From Pigoraptor chileana (taxonomy: Eukaryota > Opisthokonta > Filasterea), in assembly GCA_943704495.1 (NCBI GenBank), contig CALSCR010000644.1:1-23842 (forward strand): DNA of 23,842 nt, written 5' to 3'. Positions 10,417-20,733 of this stretch are shown here, piece by piece. Below the pieces are notes generated by a model. The model was not told the DNA's origin. It worked only from the letters and a program-made list of their open reading frames with translations, and ran no database searches. Numbering within the stretch: the first letter of the stretch is position 1; each line of letters begins with the position of its first letter. The translations under genes and the position numbers were made by a program.

Positions 10417-12436
10417 CACTGCACCACTAAGTGCAGGAGGTGATTATTGTGTAAATCGGTAAAGCTAATCAAGAACCAATGTGGGATGAATTCGTTGTTG
10501 ACGAAATCTCAGTCGTGTGGTTGGGGTTTTTGGGGCCGGCGCGGAGTGTGCGTGTCAGCCGAGAGGGTTTGCATTTGCGTTGGATCTCATTTTTAATTGT
10601 TTGTGTGTAAGCTATACAGGCCGACTGGCTCGTGTTTTGTGTACCCGCACACCAAACTAAACTATTTTCCGCGTGTGGCGGTGCGATCCAGCGGTGGATA
10701 TTTTATTGATGTGCCCTGAGGGCCTATCGTGACAAGAAGTGTTAGGTCGCCTGATACTCACAGCATTTTTTCATGTGCGCTTTGTTGTATTAATAGAACT
10801 AAGAGGAAGAGTTGAGTGTTTGCGCCTTGATCGATGCATGTCCCAGATTCTATTCTACTTGCAATTTATTGGAGGAATGAACAAATACATATTCTACGCA
10901 AGTCGAGCGGAACAATAAAAGCCGGCAGTCAGGACAAGTGAATTTTTGCGGCGTGGGAACTTTCTATTGTACTCTCTCACACCCGCGGAAAATGTTAAAT
11001 AATGAATGATCAGCATCAGATGAGCTGCGAAAAGGTGAATGGAGGCTAAAACATTTCGCGATTCGCACCTGTGGGAGTTAAATGAAAATCGGGCAGCAAA
11101 AATCTATTTTAGGAACTTTTTATTCTCCGCCCAAAAGATGAACTTCAAAATTTTATTAGCTAAAATCACTACCGACTTCAGTTCAATAACTGAGACGCAC
11201 GGCACAGCCGAGTTTGAGTGAGTATGAATACTCTACACTCATGGTTTGCACCGACAATCGGGCAACCACACGCAGGGCATTGCAGAAAACCCTGTATCAT
11301 GACAACAAAGGACTCATCTCAAGGCCGGCACCCGCTCCGCCTGATAAAGAAGTCGACACGGCTACAACTTGTACTGGCCTGCCCGGGATATTGCCCGGCG
11401 GCGAGTAAGTCCCCTTGGTATTGCCTGATTGCGGCAGGCCATGCCACCGGTGTGCGTTCTTCAGATACGCAGCCACACCCGCGTCGCAGTCGCCGACTTC
11501 AGATGGCACACTGGCTCCAGACCTCTATTCCCGGCTGACCATTGACACAGTCCGTGGATCACCTCAGACAAGTATGGTCAGGGCGGCCGCTCAAGACATC
11601 AGATTAATACAATCAGAGCACAGCTTTGAACTTTGGTTACTAAACGTGAGATCGACATAGTGATGCCCTATCAGTCAGTCACGACTGGACAGGCGGCGGA
11701 CGGCATACTGACTCTTCTGAGACTTGACACCTGAAGCACTCAGGGCCACGCGCAGTCACATTTGTTTCCATGCACCCCACGCCCACGCCGGCGGCATTCG
11801 AAATCGACTTGCTTCTGCCAATGGGACAACGGCAAGCTGCAAAGATGCGAAATCAGCGTGCTGCAGCAAAGTGCACCGGACGAGTCCTCCAGGGTTTTGA
11901 GAGTCCTTTCGGAGAGCGGTGTAAAACATCGCCGACAAGCAGGGCGCAAGATGAATCTTGGGGGCACAGGTCAACAATGCGCGGGCGTCGAGTCCCACGC
12001 AGCGGCACGCGCTTCAGCAGTCGTGTTAATCTTGGCAATCCTATCAACAGGTCGGTCACTTCACAGTTTTTATAATTGCCAGTCCTTATAGCTATTACAC
12101 GCGATGGCGTCAGTACCGCCGTTATGGACTCACTGCCCGTTGGCCAGTCACTGAGAGCGGTGCATTCTCCAGAATGATGCGCTCATCATGTCTCGGTTCA
12201 GAATGTTTTTTCTGACCCATTCGACGAATGGCGCCCGTTCACACACTCATAGAACCTCCTCAGAATGCAACCAAGTGCTGCATTTAGATATATGTCACGG
12301 ACCAATTGAGTTACGTGTTTATTTTTTGAGAATGAGGGTTCAAATTTAGTCCCCCGCGACTGCACGGACACCGCGGAGTCAGATCTGACTCACCGGCCGG
12401 TCAAAGACTGGCATGGCTGGCCAGTATGTTGTCTAA
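10417..12436. other. 2-kb intergenic region, no gene recognised
   Basis: No conserved protein, RNA gene or terminal repeat is evident. An AATAAA lies at about 10914. From about 11200 to 12090 several overlapping frames on both strands stay open for 60-110 codons, which may mean higher GC content or an old degraded coding segment. None has a motif I recognise, and no splice pattern joins them convincingly. Confidence 0.5.
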
Positions 12437-15278
12437 ATGAGAGTTCCAGCACTGAATTATTGCGCACTGCTTGCAGGAATATTCGGGACTGCAAGAGCAC
12501 AGACGGGCGTTGTCTGTAGCGGCGATAAAACCGTTTCCTCCACCGCGGAAATTGCCGCACTCAAGGATTGCACAGTGATAGACGGCCGTCTGATCATAAC
12601 CGGAGGAGCTTTGGTAAACACTTCATCGGCGGATTTTGCTAGTCTGAAACGGATTACACGCGCCCTCCAAATTCTGAACAATCCCGTGCTCACCAAGATC
12701 GACGGCTTCGGCGCCCTTGAAAGCATCGGCGACGATCTGCGGACGACGACGAGGCGAGCAAAGTACGTCAATGGAAACGAAATAGAACTTTGCAATCTGC
12801 AAGTCTACTACTACTTCGAAGTCGGTGACAAGGCGCGCACAGGCCCTCGCCTGTACATCGCGAGTAACCCTGCACTCACCGACATCGTCGGTTTCAACAA
12901 GCTTGCGTACATTGGTGGCGGACCCATGCGCATCACCAACAACCCGATCCTTGCCCGCATCTCCGGCCTCCAGTCGCTCGCCACCATCGAATGCATTGGC
13001 ACAAATCAAATGGGCTCTAAGATTATGCGAAACGACAGCCTCGCCACCCTGGACGGACTCGCTTCCCTTCAGACGCTCACAATGTCACTCGAAATTCGGT
13101 TCAACCCCCTCCTCCGCAACCTCGACGGTCTCCGCAACGTTCAGGGAGTGGCGTCGACGCCGGAAGCAAATAATGCAGTTGATTGCGGCCCCCATGGATG
13201 CTACAAGGGTTTCTACGTGACGGACAATGACAAGCTCGCCAACATCACGGGCCTGCGCTCACTACAGACCGTATACGGCCCCCTAACCATTCAGCGCAAC
13301 TCGGCTCTATGTGTCGAGACTGGGTTGGCAGCAAATTTCACGCTCCGTGGCATAGCAGTTTCGTTGACGGACAATGCATCGCCGTCTGTGTGCGCCACTC
13401 GGACGAGTATCACGTGCGACCCAACGTGCTCGACCTGCACGGGCTCGTCACCAACTGAGTGTGTTTCGTGCAATGGATCCGGTGATAATGTGCTCGACGG
13501 TGGCCGCTGCGTGCCGGTATGCCAGGCCCTCCGCAACTGTCCCGTTACATCCTCTTCTGCTGCCCTGCCGTCAGTCGCCACTCAATCGGCGATTGCACCT
13601 GCTGTTACCCAAACTCCGTTGGCGCCATCCTCCACGCAGCCACCATCGTGTGTTGCATCGACGGCCACATCTTTCATACCGGTGACTGTCACTCCCCCGC
13701 CATGACATCTGTGGTGTCCATCACAATGACGTCCGTACTACCAGTGACAGTCACGCCGCCACCGGTGACTGTGACAAGCATTCCGCCGCAGGAGACGACC
13801 ACTTCCCTTGTTCCGGTAACCGTCACACCTCCCCCTGTGACGGTGACAGTCGTTCCTTCGAATGAGACAGTCACTGCGCTTGTCCCGGTCACAGTCACTC
13901 CTCCAGCAGTCACAGTAACAGTCGTTCCACCAAAGGAAACCGTGGTGGTGACAGTCGCCGTGTCCTCGGCGGGCCTCTACGTGCCGGTCGAACCATCGTA
14001 TTGCGGCCGCGACGGGGATGATGGTGTCATGTTTGTCGGAGAATTTGGTGAGTTTTCATTGTTTGCGCTGTAGAGAAAGGAGGGGACAGAGACAGAGACA
14101 TGTGGAATTCGAGTCAATATCTTAGCGCAGTGCCGGACAACAACAGAGACAAAACCGGCAGAGTGCAACATCACAGAAAGATGCACGGAGAGAGATACGG
14201 AGTGAGTGGGGGGGAGGGCGTTGGTCGGACCAACAAGGGAAGTAAGCACAGCCGCTCAACTGGGGGTTGTCGGGCTTAGAAGTTGGTGGTATCAAGTGAT
14301 GCAAGTCGAAACTGCACAACATGCAGCTGATTATATAGAAAAATGATAGCAAAGAGGTTATTCGGGCATAATTTATTGGGGGTTCATGATTTTGTTTGCG
14401 GTGTGAGAATGTGTGGAAACGGTCCGCAGCACTGATCGAGTCGTTGCGCATCCCAACGTTCCCACTGGCCCCATTGCAGCACTCGGAAACTATGCTCAAG
14501 AAATCAGACTCAGACGCCACAATGGAGAGCAGGTCACGTGCAAGTGTCCCATCCCAACTGGTAGGTGTACTTACACAACAATATCAGACTTTTTCTGTCA
14601 CCTCTCAAAGCTTACCTTCCTGAACACGTCTTTGCAGCAACCATCAGCTGCTAAACAGTGAGCGATCCAATATTTTCCTCCAGGTGTCAGCGTGCTGCAG
14701 CCTGCTGCCACAACCACGGGCGTGTTTGCAACATCCGCTCGCGCATCAGGAGCTGGGGCGACCGGTGATCTCGATTCTTCTCTTGTCAATACGACCACCG
14801 CCGCTTTTGCAAGTGCCACAGCAACAGCTGCCATCACAACAAGCAGAGTTTCGCCGAGTCCCACCGCAGCTACTACAACGGCGTCCCCCGCTACAACAAC
14901 AATTCAATCACAAACGCCTTCGCCAACATTGCAGCCCGCGCCAGTCAACGTCAGCTACTCGGTCGTTGTAATCACCTCAAACGCAGAGGGAGCGGGTACG
15001 GGAGGCAGTGTCTATTTCAGTGTCGTTGGCCCCACCGGCGACAGCGGCGACGTCTTACACTGGCAGGCTCGCTTGGCATCAGCACCACGTGGAAGTTCCA
15101 GCGGACGGGGCTTGATGTGACGCGCATCCAGGGACTGAAGGTCAAGGCAGTCAAGGCCAGTGACCCGTGGATATGCGATACAATCACAATCACACTCCGG
15201 GCGCAGACAGTTGCCTTTGTATGCCCGCCACTCACCTTCATCGGCGTGGATTACGTGTCTCTCAGTGTGAAGAGCTGA
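12437..15278 (+). CDS. Secreted receptor-L-domain, Cys-rich, VTVT-repeat and PLAT-domain protein, with two frame breaks
   Basis: Exons are 12437-14047, 14480-14560 and 14684-15278, with phase 1 at both introns. Residues 1-21 form a signal peptide (cleavage near ARA/QT). Leucine-rich receptor-L-type repeats follow to about residue 310, with units such as LYIASNPALTDIVGF and LTIQRNSALCV. A furin-like Cys module spans residues 327-362 (CDPTCSTCTG...CVSC). Next come a Ser/Thr/Pro stalk, 24-residue VTVT repeats, a second Thr/Ala-rich stalk, and a PLAT/LH2 domain (YSVVVITSNAEGAGTGGSVY ... WKFQRTGLD ... WICDTITI). The protein frame shifts once near 13700 in a C-rich run and once near 15045 inside the PLAT domain, both in the same direction, as if one base were missing. 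They could be assembly errors or decay. The likely place is the cell surface or outside the cell; ligands are unknown. Confidence 0.75.
13679..13956 (+). repeat. Tandem repeat coding for PVTVTPPxVTVT units
   Basis: Three copies repeat at exactly 72 nt, starting at 13741, 13813 and 13885 (24 residues each, PVTVTPP(P/A)VTVT followed by two residues, a Pro pair or Pro-Ser, and ET). A shorter diverged copy starts at 13679. The DNA is rich in GTGAC(A/T)GTCAC, which is its own inverted repeat, so the strand opposite also stays open. The unit resembles an extended Thr-rich cell-surface stalk. Confidence 0.9.
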
Positions 15279-16557
15279 ACCATTCGGGGCATTGGATGCC
15301 ACTTTCTCCTTTCCAAATCATTTTTAATAGTGTTGCTTCGCGCCACCGAAGCCGATTTCTTTCCTTTGGTTTCTTTCGCATATTTTTTTCAATGGCGAAT
15401 CTTTTTGAGCAAGTGGTAATAAGCAGGGGTACCTGTTAGTGAGTGTTTTTTTGTTTCACTCAACAAACATCTTTTCCTGTTTTTCCGCCCTGCCAACCCA
15501 ATTGATCCTGTTTCAAGTGATCAGACTTACCATCCTTTGTTTATGTAATTGTGGAAGAGAATATCGATCACTGAATTACTACCGTTGTCGTTTGGAGTGG
15601 ATCGGTCACGTGGTGGAGTAAATTTCGTCGTCCCAACTCACTTAGACATGGAGTGCTGAAAATCACCATTGCACATTAGCACACACATCGTATCATATAT
15701 GGTAGCTGAATATATCGTTTCTCCTCAATCCTTCGCCTTCTATAACTCCGTGCTGTGTTGTTTGTGCGCCATGGAATGCGCTCCCACTCGGAGCCGGGCG
15801 GGGCTCACCTCGCTCACTAACTGAGTTGGCTTCAGTGGCCTTGAATTCCACGCTTTTTTCAATAGATAACAGCACAGGATGCTACTTTGTTGTGCACAGA
15901 ATAACATCATGGCCAGAAAAGTCACTTTATAGACCGCCTTTTTCGAGATTTAAAACTTCCGCCAAAGACTGAATCTGTCGCATCTCTTTGAGGCTGAAAT
16001 CTTTTTTTGGGGTCTGTGCACGTGAGTCACGTGGACTTCCGTCGGAAGTGGTGCGCTGCTACTTAATTTTCCATTTCCCGCGCGACCAATTGCAATACAT
16101 GTACATTGGTAATAGTACTTCATCATGAAATGAATGAAACTGAGTATGGATAGTGTGCGTCTTCATAGTGAATGTATGGGGACTGGAGGTGACGCGATCA
16201 TTAGGGCACGCGGCCCAACAATCGCCGCCGCACAAGCCAAGCATTGTCACATGCACACACACGGGCAGATTCAGTCCGATGCGAGTGAGTTGGAGTTAGG
16301 TTGTCTCTTTCTTTCTTTCCGCTGTGTGACTCTCTTGTGCGTTTGTGTTCTCGGCGCACTTGTGACGGGAGATGCGCCGTTTGGGTAGTAGTTGAAGTGA
16401 CGCTGTTTTACTGAGAACCTTTGAGGTGTGTGGCAGCTTATTCGAATCAATCCGCCACTAATCCTCCGAAAACCTAAGTATTCACGGATCGCCTGTGTAT
16501 CCTCCACAGTCGCTTCCAGCAACTGTCGTGGTCCTTGGGACGATAAAAGCATCGGGG
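15279..16557. other. Intergenic region upstream of the ABCD gene
   Basis: About 1.3 kb without a recognisable gene. It holds a CACGTG box at 15607-15612 and the palindrome at 16019-16033 listed separately. A run of CT-rich DNA near 16301-16340 may mark an untranslated first intron, but nothing proves this. Confidence 0.55.
16019..16033. promoter_or_regulatory. CACGTGAGTCACGTG palindrome, possible bZIP/bHLH site
   Basis: CACGTGA and TCACGTG are perfect inverted repeats around one G. The site holds two E-boxes/G-boxes (CACGTG at 16019 and 16028) overlapping one TGAGTCA, the AP-1/GCN4-type core. It lies 525 bp upstream of the ABCD start codon. Binding is inferred. Confidence 0.5.
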
Positions 16558-18934
16558 ATGGACGGAATCTTTGCTTACATCTCCCAGCGAAAAGGGAAGG
16601 CTGCCGCAACGGCCGTTGTCACTGCGCTTGCACTCAACTACGCGCGCAAGTCGTACTGTGCCGTGCCCAAGCAACAACCGAAAGCAAACGCAGAGAATGC
16701 GGAACAGCAGCGCAGGAATAGGAGCGTCGGCGTCAATAAGGAGTTCTTCACGCGCCTCGCCGAACTGATTCGCATTGTGATTCCATCGTGGAACTCGCAC
16801 GAGGCCGGGATGCTGGCGTTGCACACGGGATCCCTCGTCGTTCGCACATTCCTCAGTCTCTACGTTGCGAGCCTTGACGGAGCAATCACCCGGAGCATCG
16901 TCGAGAAGAACGGTCCCCAGTTTGCGCGAGACCTCGCAAAGTGGCTTGCACTCGCGGTTCCCGCCACGTTCATCAACTCGATGATCCGCTACCTGGAGAG
17001 CAAACTCGCCCTCGCATTCCGCACACGCCTTGTTGATCACGCGTACAAGATGTACATGGACTCGGAGACCTACTATCGGATCGGCAATCTCGATAGCCGT
17101 CTTGCGAATCCCGATCAGTGCCTTACCGAAGACGTCGCAAACTTCTCTGCGAGCCTCGCGCATATATACTCACACATCTCCAAGCCCTTCCTGGACGTCT
17201 TCCTTATGTCCTTGCAGCTTGTGCGCCTCAGCGTGCAGACGGCGGGTCTCGCGTCGACGATAAAGCCCTCTGTTCTTGGGATGGTCGTTATTGCATGCAC
17301 GGCACGCATTCTCCGCAAACTGTCGCCTCCATTTGGAAGGCTCGTGGCGGAGCAGGCACAGCGCGATGGCAACCTGCGCTACGTTCACTCGAGGGTAATC
17401 ACACACGCGGAGGAGATTGCCTTCTACGGAGGTCACAAGATTGAGCTGGGCGTGCTCAAGCGCAGCTACGATGCACTCGTCCGCCAGATGGACCGCATTT
17501 ACAAGCACAAGCTTTACTACGTCATGCTCGAGCAGTTTCTCATGAAGTACATGTGGAGCACCTGCGGAATGTGCATGATTGCAATCCCCGCACTTGCGGC
17601 GCCACCGAACGTTGTCATGGCGGACGGCAGTGTCGAGGCAGGCGAGGGCGATAGCACTGGCACGCGCACGCAAAAGTACATTGAGGCAAAGAGTCTTCTC
17701 GCCAATGCAGCAGATGCGATCGAGCGGATCATGTCTTCGTACAAGGAGATCACGGAGCTCGCCGGTTACACTTCCCGCGTGTCGGACATGATGCGCGTAT
17801 TCAACGACGTCCACGAGGGACACTATCAGAAGAAGATGGTCGAAAACGACGCGGGCATCGAGCTCAACGGAAGCGGAGACGTGTCGGAGCGTGATGATGG
17901 ACTCGTCATACTGGAGGGAGTGCCTGTCGTCACTCCGAACGGTGACGTCCTTGTCAAGTCGCTGTCTCTCGAGGTGCAGCCTGGAACTCACGTGCTGATC
18001 ACGGGACCAAACGGCTGTGGAAAGAGCTCGCTGTTCCGCATGCTGGGGGCGCTGTGGCCGGTGCATGGAGGGCGTATGGTGCGCCCGATGCGCAAGCAGA
18101 TGTTCTACATTCCGCAAAAGTGGGTTGTGTTGCTGTTGTTGTGGCTGTTGTTATTGTTTGTGGAAGAGCAAGTGTGTGTGTGCTTGTTGGGGATGCAACC
18201 TTTCGATCGATTTCGTATTTTTACTCACACTTACTCTCTCTTTCTCTCTCTTGCACATTTACCACAACACACACACTCTCTCTCCCACACATGCACACAT
18301 GCGTGTGTACAGGCCGTATCTCTCGCTCGGCAACCTCCGCGAGCAGGTCATCTACCCGGACACAATCGACGATATGCGCCGCAAAGGCCTCACCGACGCC
18401 CACCTCGAAACAATCATGGAGCAGGTGTCCCTGCGATACGTTGTGCAGCGCGAGGGCGGCTGGGATGCACTCGGAGATTGGTCCGATGTGCTTTCGGGCG
18501 GCGAGAAGCAGCGCGTGGGCATGGCACGCCTATTCTACCACCGCCCCATCTACGCTCTCCTGGACGAGTGCACGTCGGCCGTTAGCATTGACGTCGAGGG
18601 ATCGATGTACCAGACCGCCAAGGATATGGGAATCACACTTCTGACCGTTACGCACCGCCCGTCCCTGTGGAAGTTTCACACGCATCTGCTTCAGTTTGAT
18701 GGCGAGGGCGGGTGGCGCTTCACTGTGCTCGACGCAAACGCGCGTCTCTCTCTTAAGGAAGAAAAGACACACCTCGAGGCGCAGCTCACGGGCATTCCGC
18801 GCGCACAGGAGCGTCTCCGCGAACTGTGCGAGCTGCTTGGTGAGGACTCTGTGCTTTTGCCGTCGTCGGCGGTCGAGAAGGAGAAAGAGGAGGACGATGT
18901 CGTGCCCGAAAAGAGCGGCGAACATGCCGAATAA
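16558..18934 (+). CDS. ABCD1: ABCD1/ABCD2-type peroxisomal ABC half-transporter, 727 aa
   Basis: Subfamily D half-transporters dimerise in the peroxisomal membrane and import (very-)long-chain acyl-CoAs for beta-oxidation. Exons 16558-18119 and 18313-18934 join in phase 2 to give 727 residues, close to human ABCD1 (745). The EAA-like segment [19 protein letters not shown] starts near residue 140, followed by [13 protein letters not shown] and [42 protein letters not shown]. The ATP-binding part has Walker [10 protein letters not shown] (483-491), signature LSGGEKQR (581), Walker B YALLDE (601-606) and H-loop His 635. The tail [13 protein letters not shown] and the ARLSLKEEK...LTGIP block point to ABCD1/2 rather than ABCD3. 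I chose ATG 16558; the frame is open to 16495. The intron splits a Lys codon right after FYIPQ. Confidence 0.95.
18120..18312 (+). other. ABCD intron without an in-frame stop
   Basis: The 193-nt intron (GTGGGT...TACAG) starts with TTG/TGT-rich DNA and ends with CACA and CTCTCT repeats. Read through from exon 1 it contains no stop codon, and 193 is not a multiple of three, so a retained copy would continue in a wrong frame to 18585. Confidence 0.85.
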
Positions 18935-19060
18935 TTGTCGCATTCCTTGTGGTCGATTACCACGGATGACAACTGGTAGACGTTTCAAATGGATAATATA
19001 AAATGTCGCTGAAAACGCAAAATGCTCACTGCGGGGTTATCACTTTTCAATTGTTCAATT

Positions 19061-19162
19061 TGTGTGTAGCTATGTGTGTGTGTGTGTGTGTGTGTGTGTT
19101 TGTCTGTCTGTGTGTGTGTGTCTCTGTGTGTCTGCGCATCTATGAGTGTTGTGTGTGTGTTT
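19061..19162. repeat. TG microsatellite in a convergent intergenic region
   Basis: Near-continuous TG with TCTG interruptions, between the 3' ends of the ABCD gene (plus) and the Gln-rich gene (minus). The remaining 18935-19448 sequence shows no gene; a second, ACGC/ACGCAC-rich run lies at about 19396-19432. Confidence 0.9.
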
Positions 19163-19448
19163 GAAAAGAATGGTCGATGGAAGGTAGCGGTGCATGCTGA
19201 CGGCTAGGCTTGGTTGTACTACTCCCAGTGCAATGAGCTTACGAACGAGATGCATACTGTTATCTCTCATTTCATTCGAACGACTCCTCTGCAATAATCA
19301 GAAGCAGGCCAGTTCCTCACATTAGACACCAAGAAAAACAATTGAGGGAAAATATTCAAAAGACGCAAAACGAATGCAAAACAAAAAACGCCAACGCGCA
19401 CGGGACGCACGCACGCACACACGCACGCACATATCGCAAAAGAGGCTC

Positions 19449-19776
19449 TCAGCACACGCTTTGGGGCGGCGCCACTTCGGGAATCAGACCAAACTGGAAC
19501 TTCCCCGCCGCAAACGCCTGCATGTCTGCGTCCGACAGGGTTGATCCCGCATCACCCGCCACTGCGCCAGGAGGAGACGGGGACACCGCCCCCGCACTCG
19601 GCACAACAGCGCCCTGGTTGTGGCTTTGGCTGGGCGCGCCGAATGGACTGGGTTGTGCTGTTGGTGCGAATCCGCCGCCCGCTGGGTGGAGTGGCTGCTG
19701 CTGCTGAAGTCCTCCCGGCGATCCCCCAAAACCGCCAAATCCAGGCAACGCAAGCTGTTGCTGTTGCTGTAGCAGC

Positions 19777-19825
<49 letters not shown>

Positions 19826-20351
19826 GGGCACCAAATCCACCAAATCCGCCACCGCCCATGCCACCAAACGATGAATTGGCCTGCATGTGAGGCTGCATTT
19901 GTGCGCCACCAAATCCATTCTGCGGTTGCTGTCCAAAGGGCTGTCCGCCAAAAGCGCCGTTGTTGTTCATGGCACCGACGCCCATTCCGCCCATGCGATT
20001 CTGCACAGGCACACACAGGCACACAAGCACACACAAGCACACAAGCACACACATATACAAACAAGAAGTTGGATCAAAAAGAAGATGCAAGAATTCAAAA
20101 TGTTGAGTGGCTTTAGCTCATGCACACAAAAAAGGACAAATATAACGTGCGTTGTAAACGAAGGAGAAAAGGGCCGCATATTGCACATTGCAGAAACTTG
20201 ATAATAATAGCCAGGCTGTACTCCACAGCATCAGTATGAGAACATGTCACAATCAACACACCTGCGTTGCAGCAACGGCGCCCCTTGGGTCACGTGCAAG
20301 TGCCTCAATTTTGGCATTATTCTCGGCCGAAAGGGCCGCAACTTTTGCAAT
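19449..20351 (-). CDS. C-terminal part of a Gln/Gly/Phe-rich protein, 5' end missing
   Basis: Two exons are clear: 20262-20351 (30 codons) and 19449-20000 (183 codons and stop), both in phase 0, giving 213 residues. The first ends a helical segment, IAKVAALSAENNAKIEALAR, likely coiled-coil. The second has FGG/GGFGGFG repeats, about 17 consecutive Gln, then Pro/Gly/Ser-rich sequence and a distinct tail, MQAFAAGKFQFGLIPEV followed by APPQSVC. Such FG- and Q-rich tails with a folded N-terminal domain are common in endocytic adaptors (ENTH/ANTH type) and ArfGAPs, but nothing here proves that role. The acceptor before 20351 (ATAACGCAG) shows that at least one upstream exon existed, yet the sequence to its right is a TG microsatellite and then a plus-strand gene. 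The gene is convergent with the ABCD gene. Confidence 0.75.
19776..19826. repeat. TTG/CAA triplet repeat coding poly-Gln
   Basis: Pure TTG triplets on the plus strand read CAA on the coding minus strand, giving about 17 Gln in a row. The use of one codon only suggests recent triplet slippage. The CTG/TTG mix just to the left adds more Gln. Confidence 0.9.
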
Positions 20352-20375
20352 CTGCGTTATTCAATGCATTGGGAT

Positions 20376-20497
20376 TGTGTATGTGTGTGTGTATATATGT
20401 GTGTGTGTGTGTGTTGTGTGTGTGTGTGTGTTGTGTGTGTGTGTGTGTGTGTGTGTTGTGTGTGTGTGTTAGTGTGTTGTGTGTGTGCGTTAGTGTG

Positions 20498-20531
<34 letters not shown>

Positions 20532-20580
20532 GTGTGTGTGTGTGTGTGTTGTGTGTGTGTGTGTGTGCGTGTGCCTGTGC
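20376..20580. repeat. About 200-bp TG microsatellite at a gene-to-gene junction
   Basis: TG repeats with regular TTG and TTAGTG interruptions, including several copies of the block TTAGTGTGTTGTGTGTG. It lies between two genes that both lose their 5' parts here. Long Val/Cys or His/Thr frames across it are artefacts. Confidence 0.95.
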
Positions 20581-20733
20581 CGAGACCATTTGAGGCGCGT
20601 GGGGGTGGGATGGTGTGGGCGGGGAGTGTATGCGTCTTGTCCACCATCACACTTTGGGGGTGGGACTGTGCTTGCGGTCGATGATGAATCCGTAATCCGT
20701 TGTGTCTTATTTTGAACCACCGAACAACAAAAG

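Noticed and set aside
11039-11221. 60-aa frame as a small gene
   Set aside because: No motif, no supporting splice sites, and such lengths occur by chance in this window.
13689-13913. Minus-strand Thr/Val/Gly-rich frame opposite the VTVT repeats
   Set aside because: The repeat contains the self-complementary GTGAC(A/T)GTCAC, so the opposite strand is automatically open.
163-18934. A fatty-acid metabolism gene cluster (MLYCD plus ABCD)
   Set aside because: The two genes are 12 kb apart on opposite strands with three unrelated genes between them; coincidence is enough.
19541-20116. Plus-strand 191-aa frame with a poly-Val run
   Set aside because: It is the mirror of the minus-strand Gln-rich exon; the minus frame has matching splice sites and a sensible tail.
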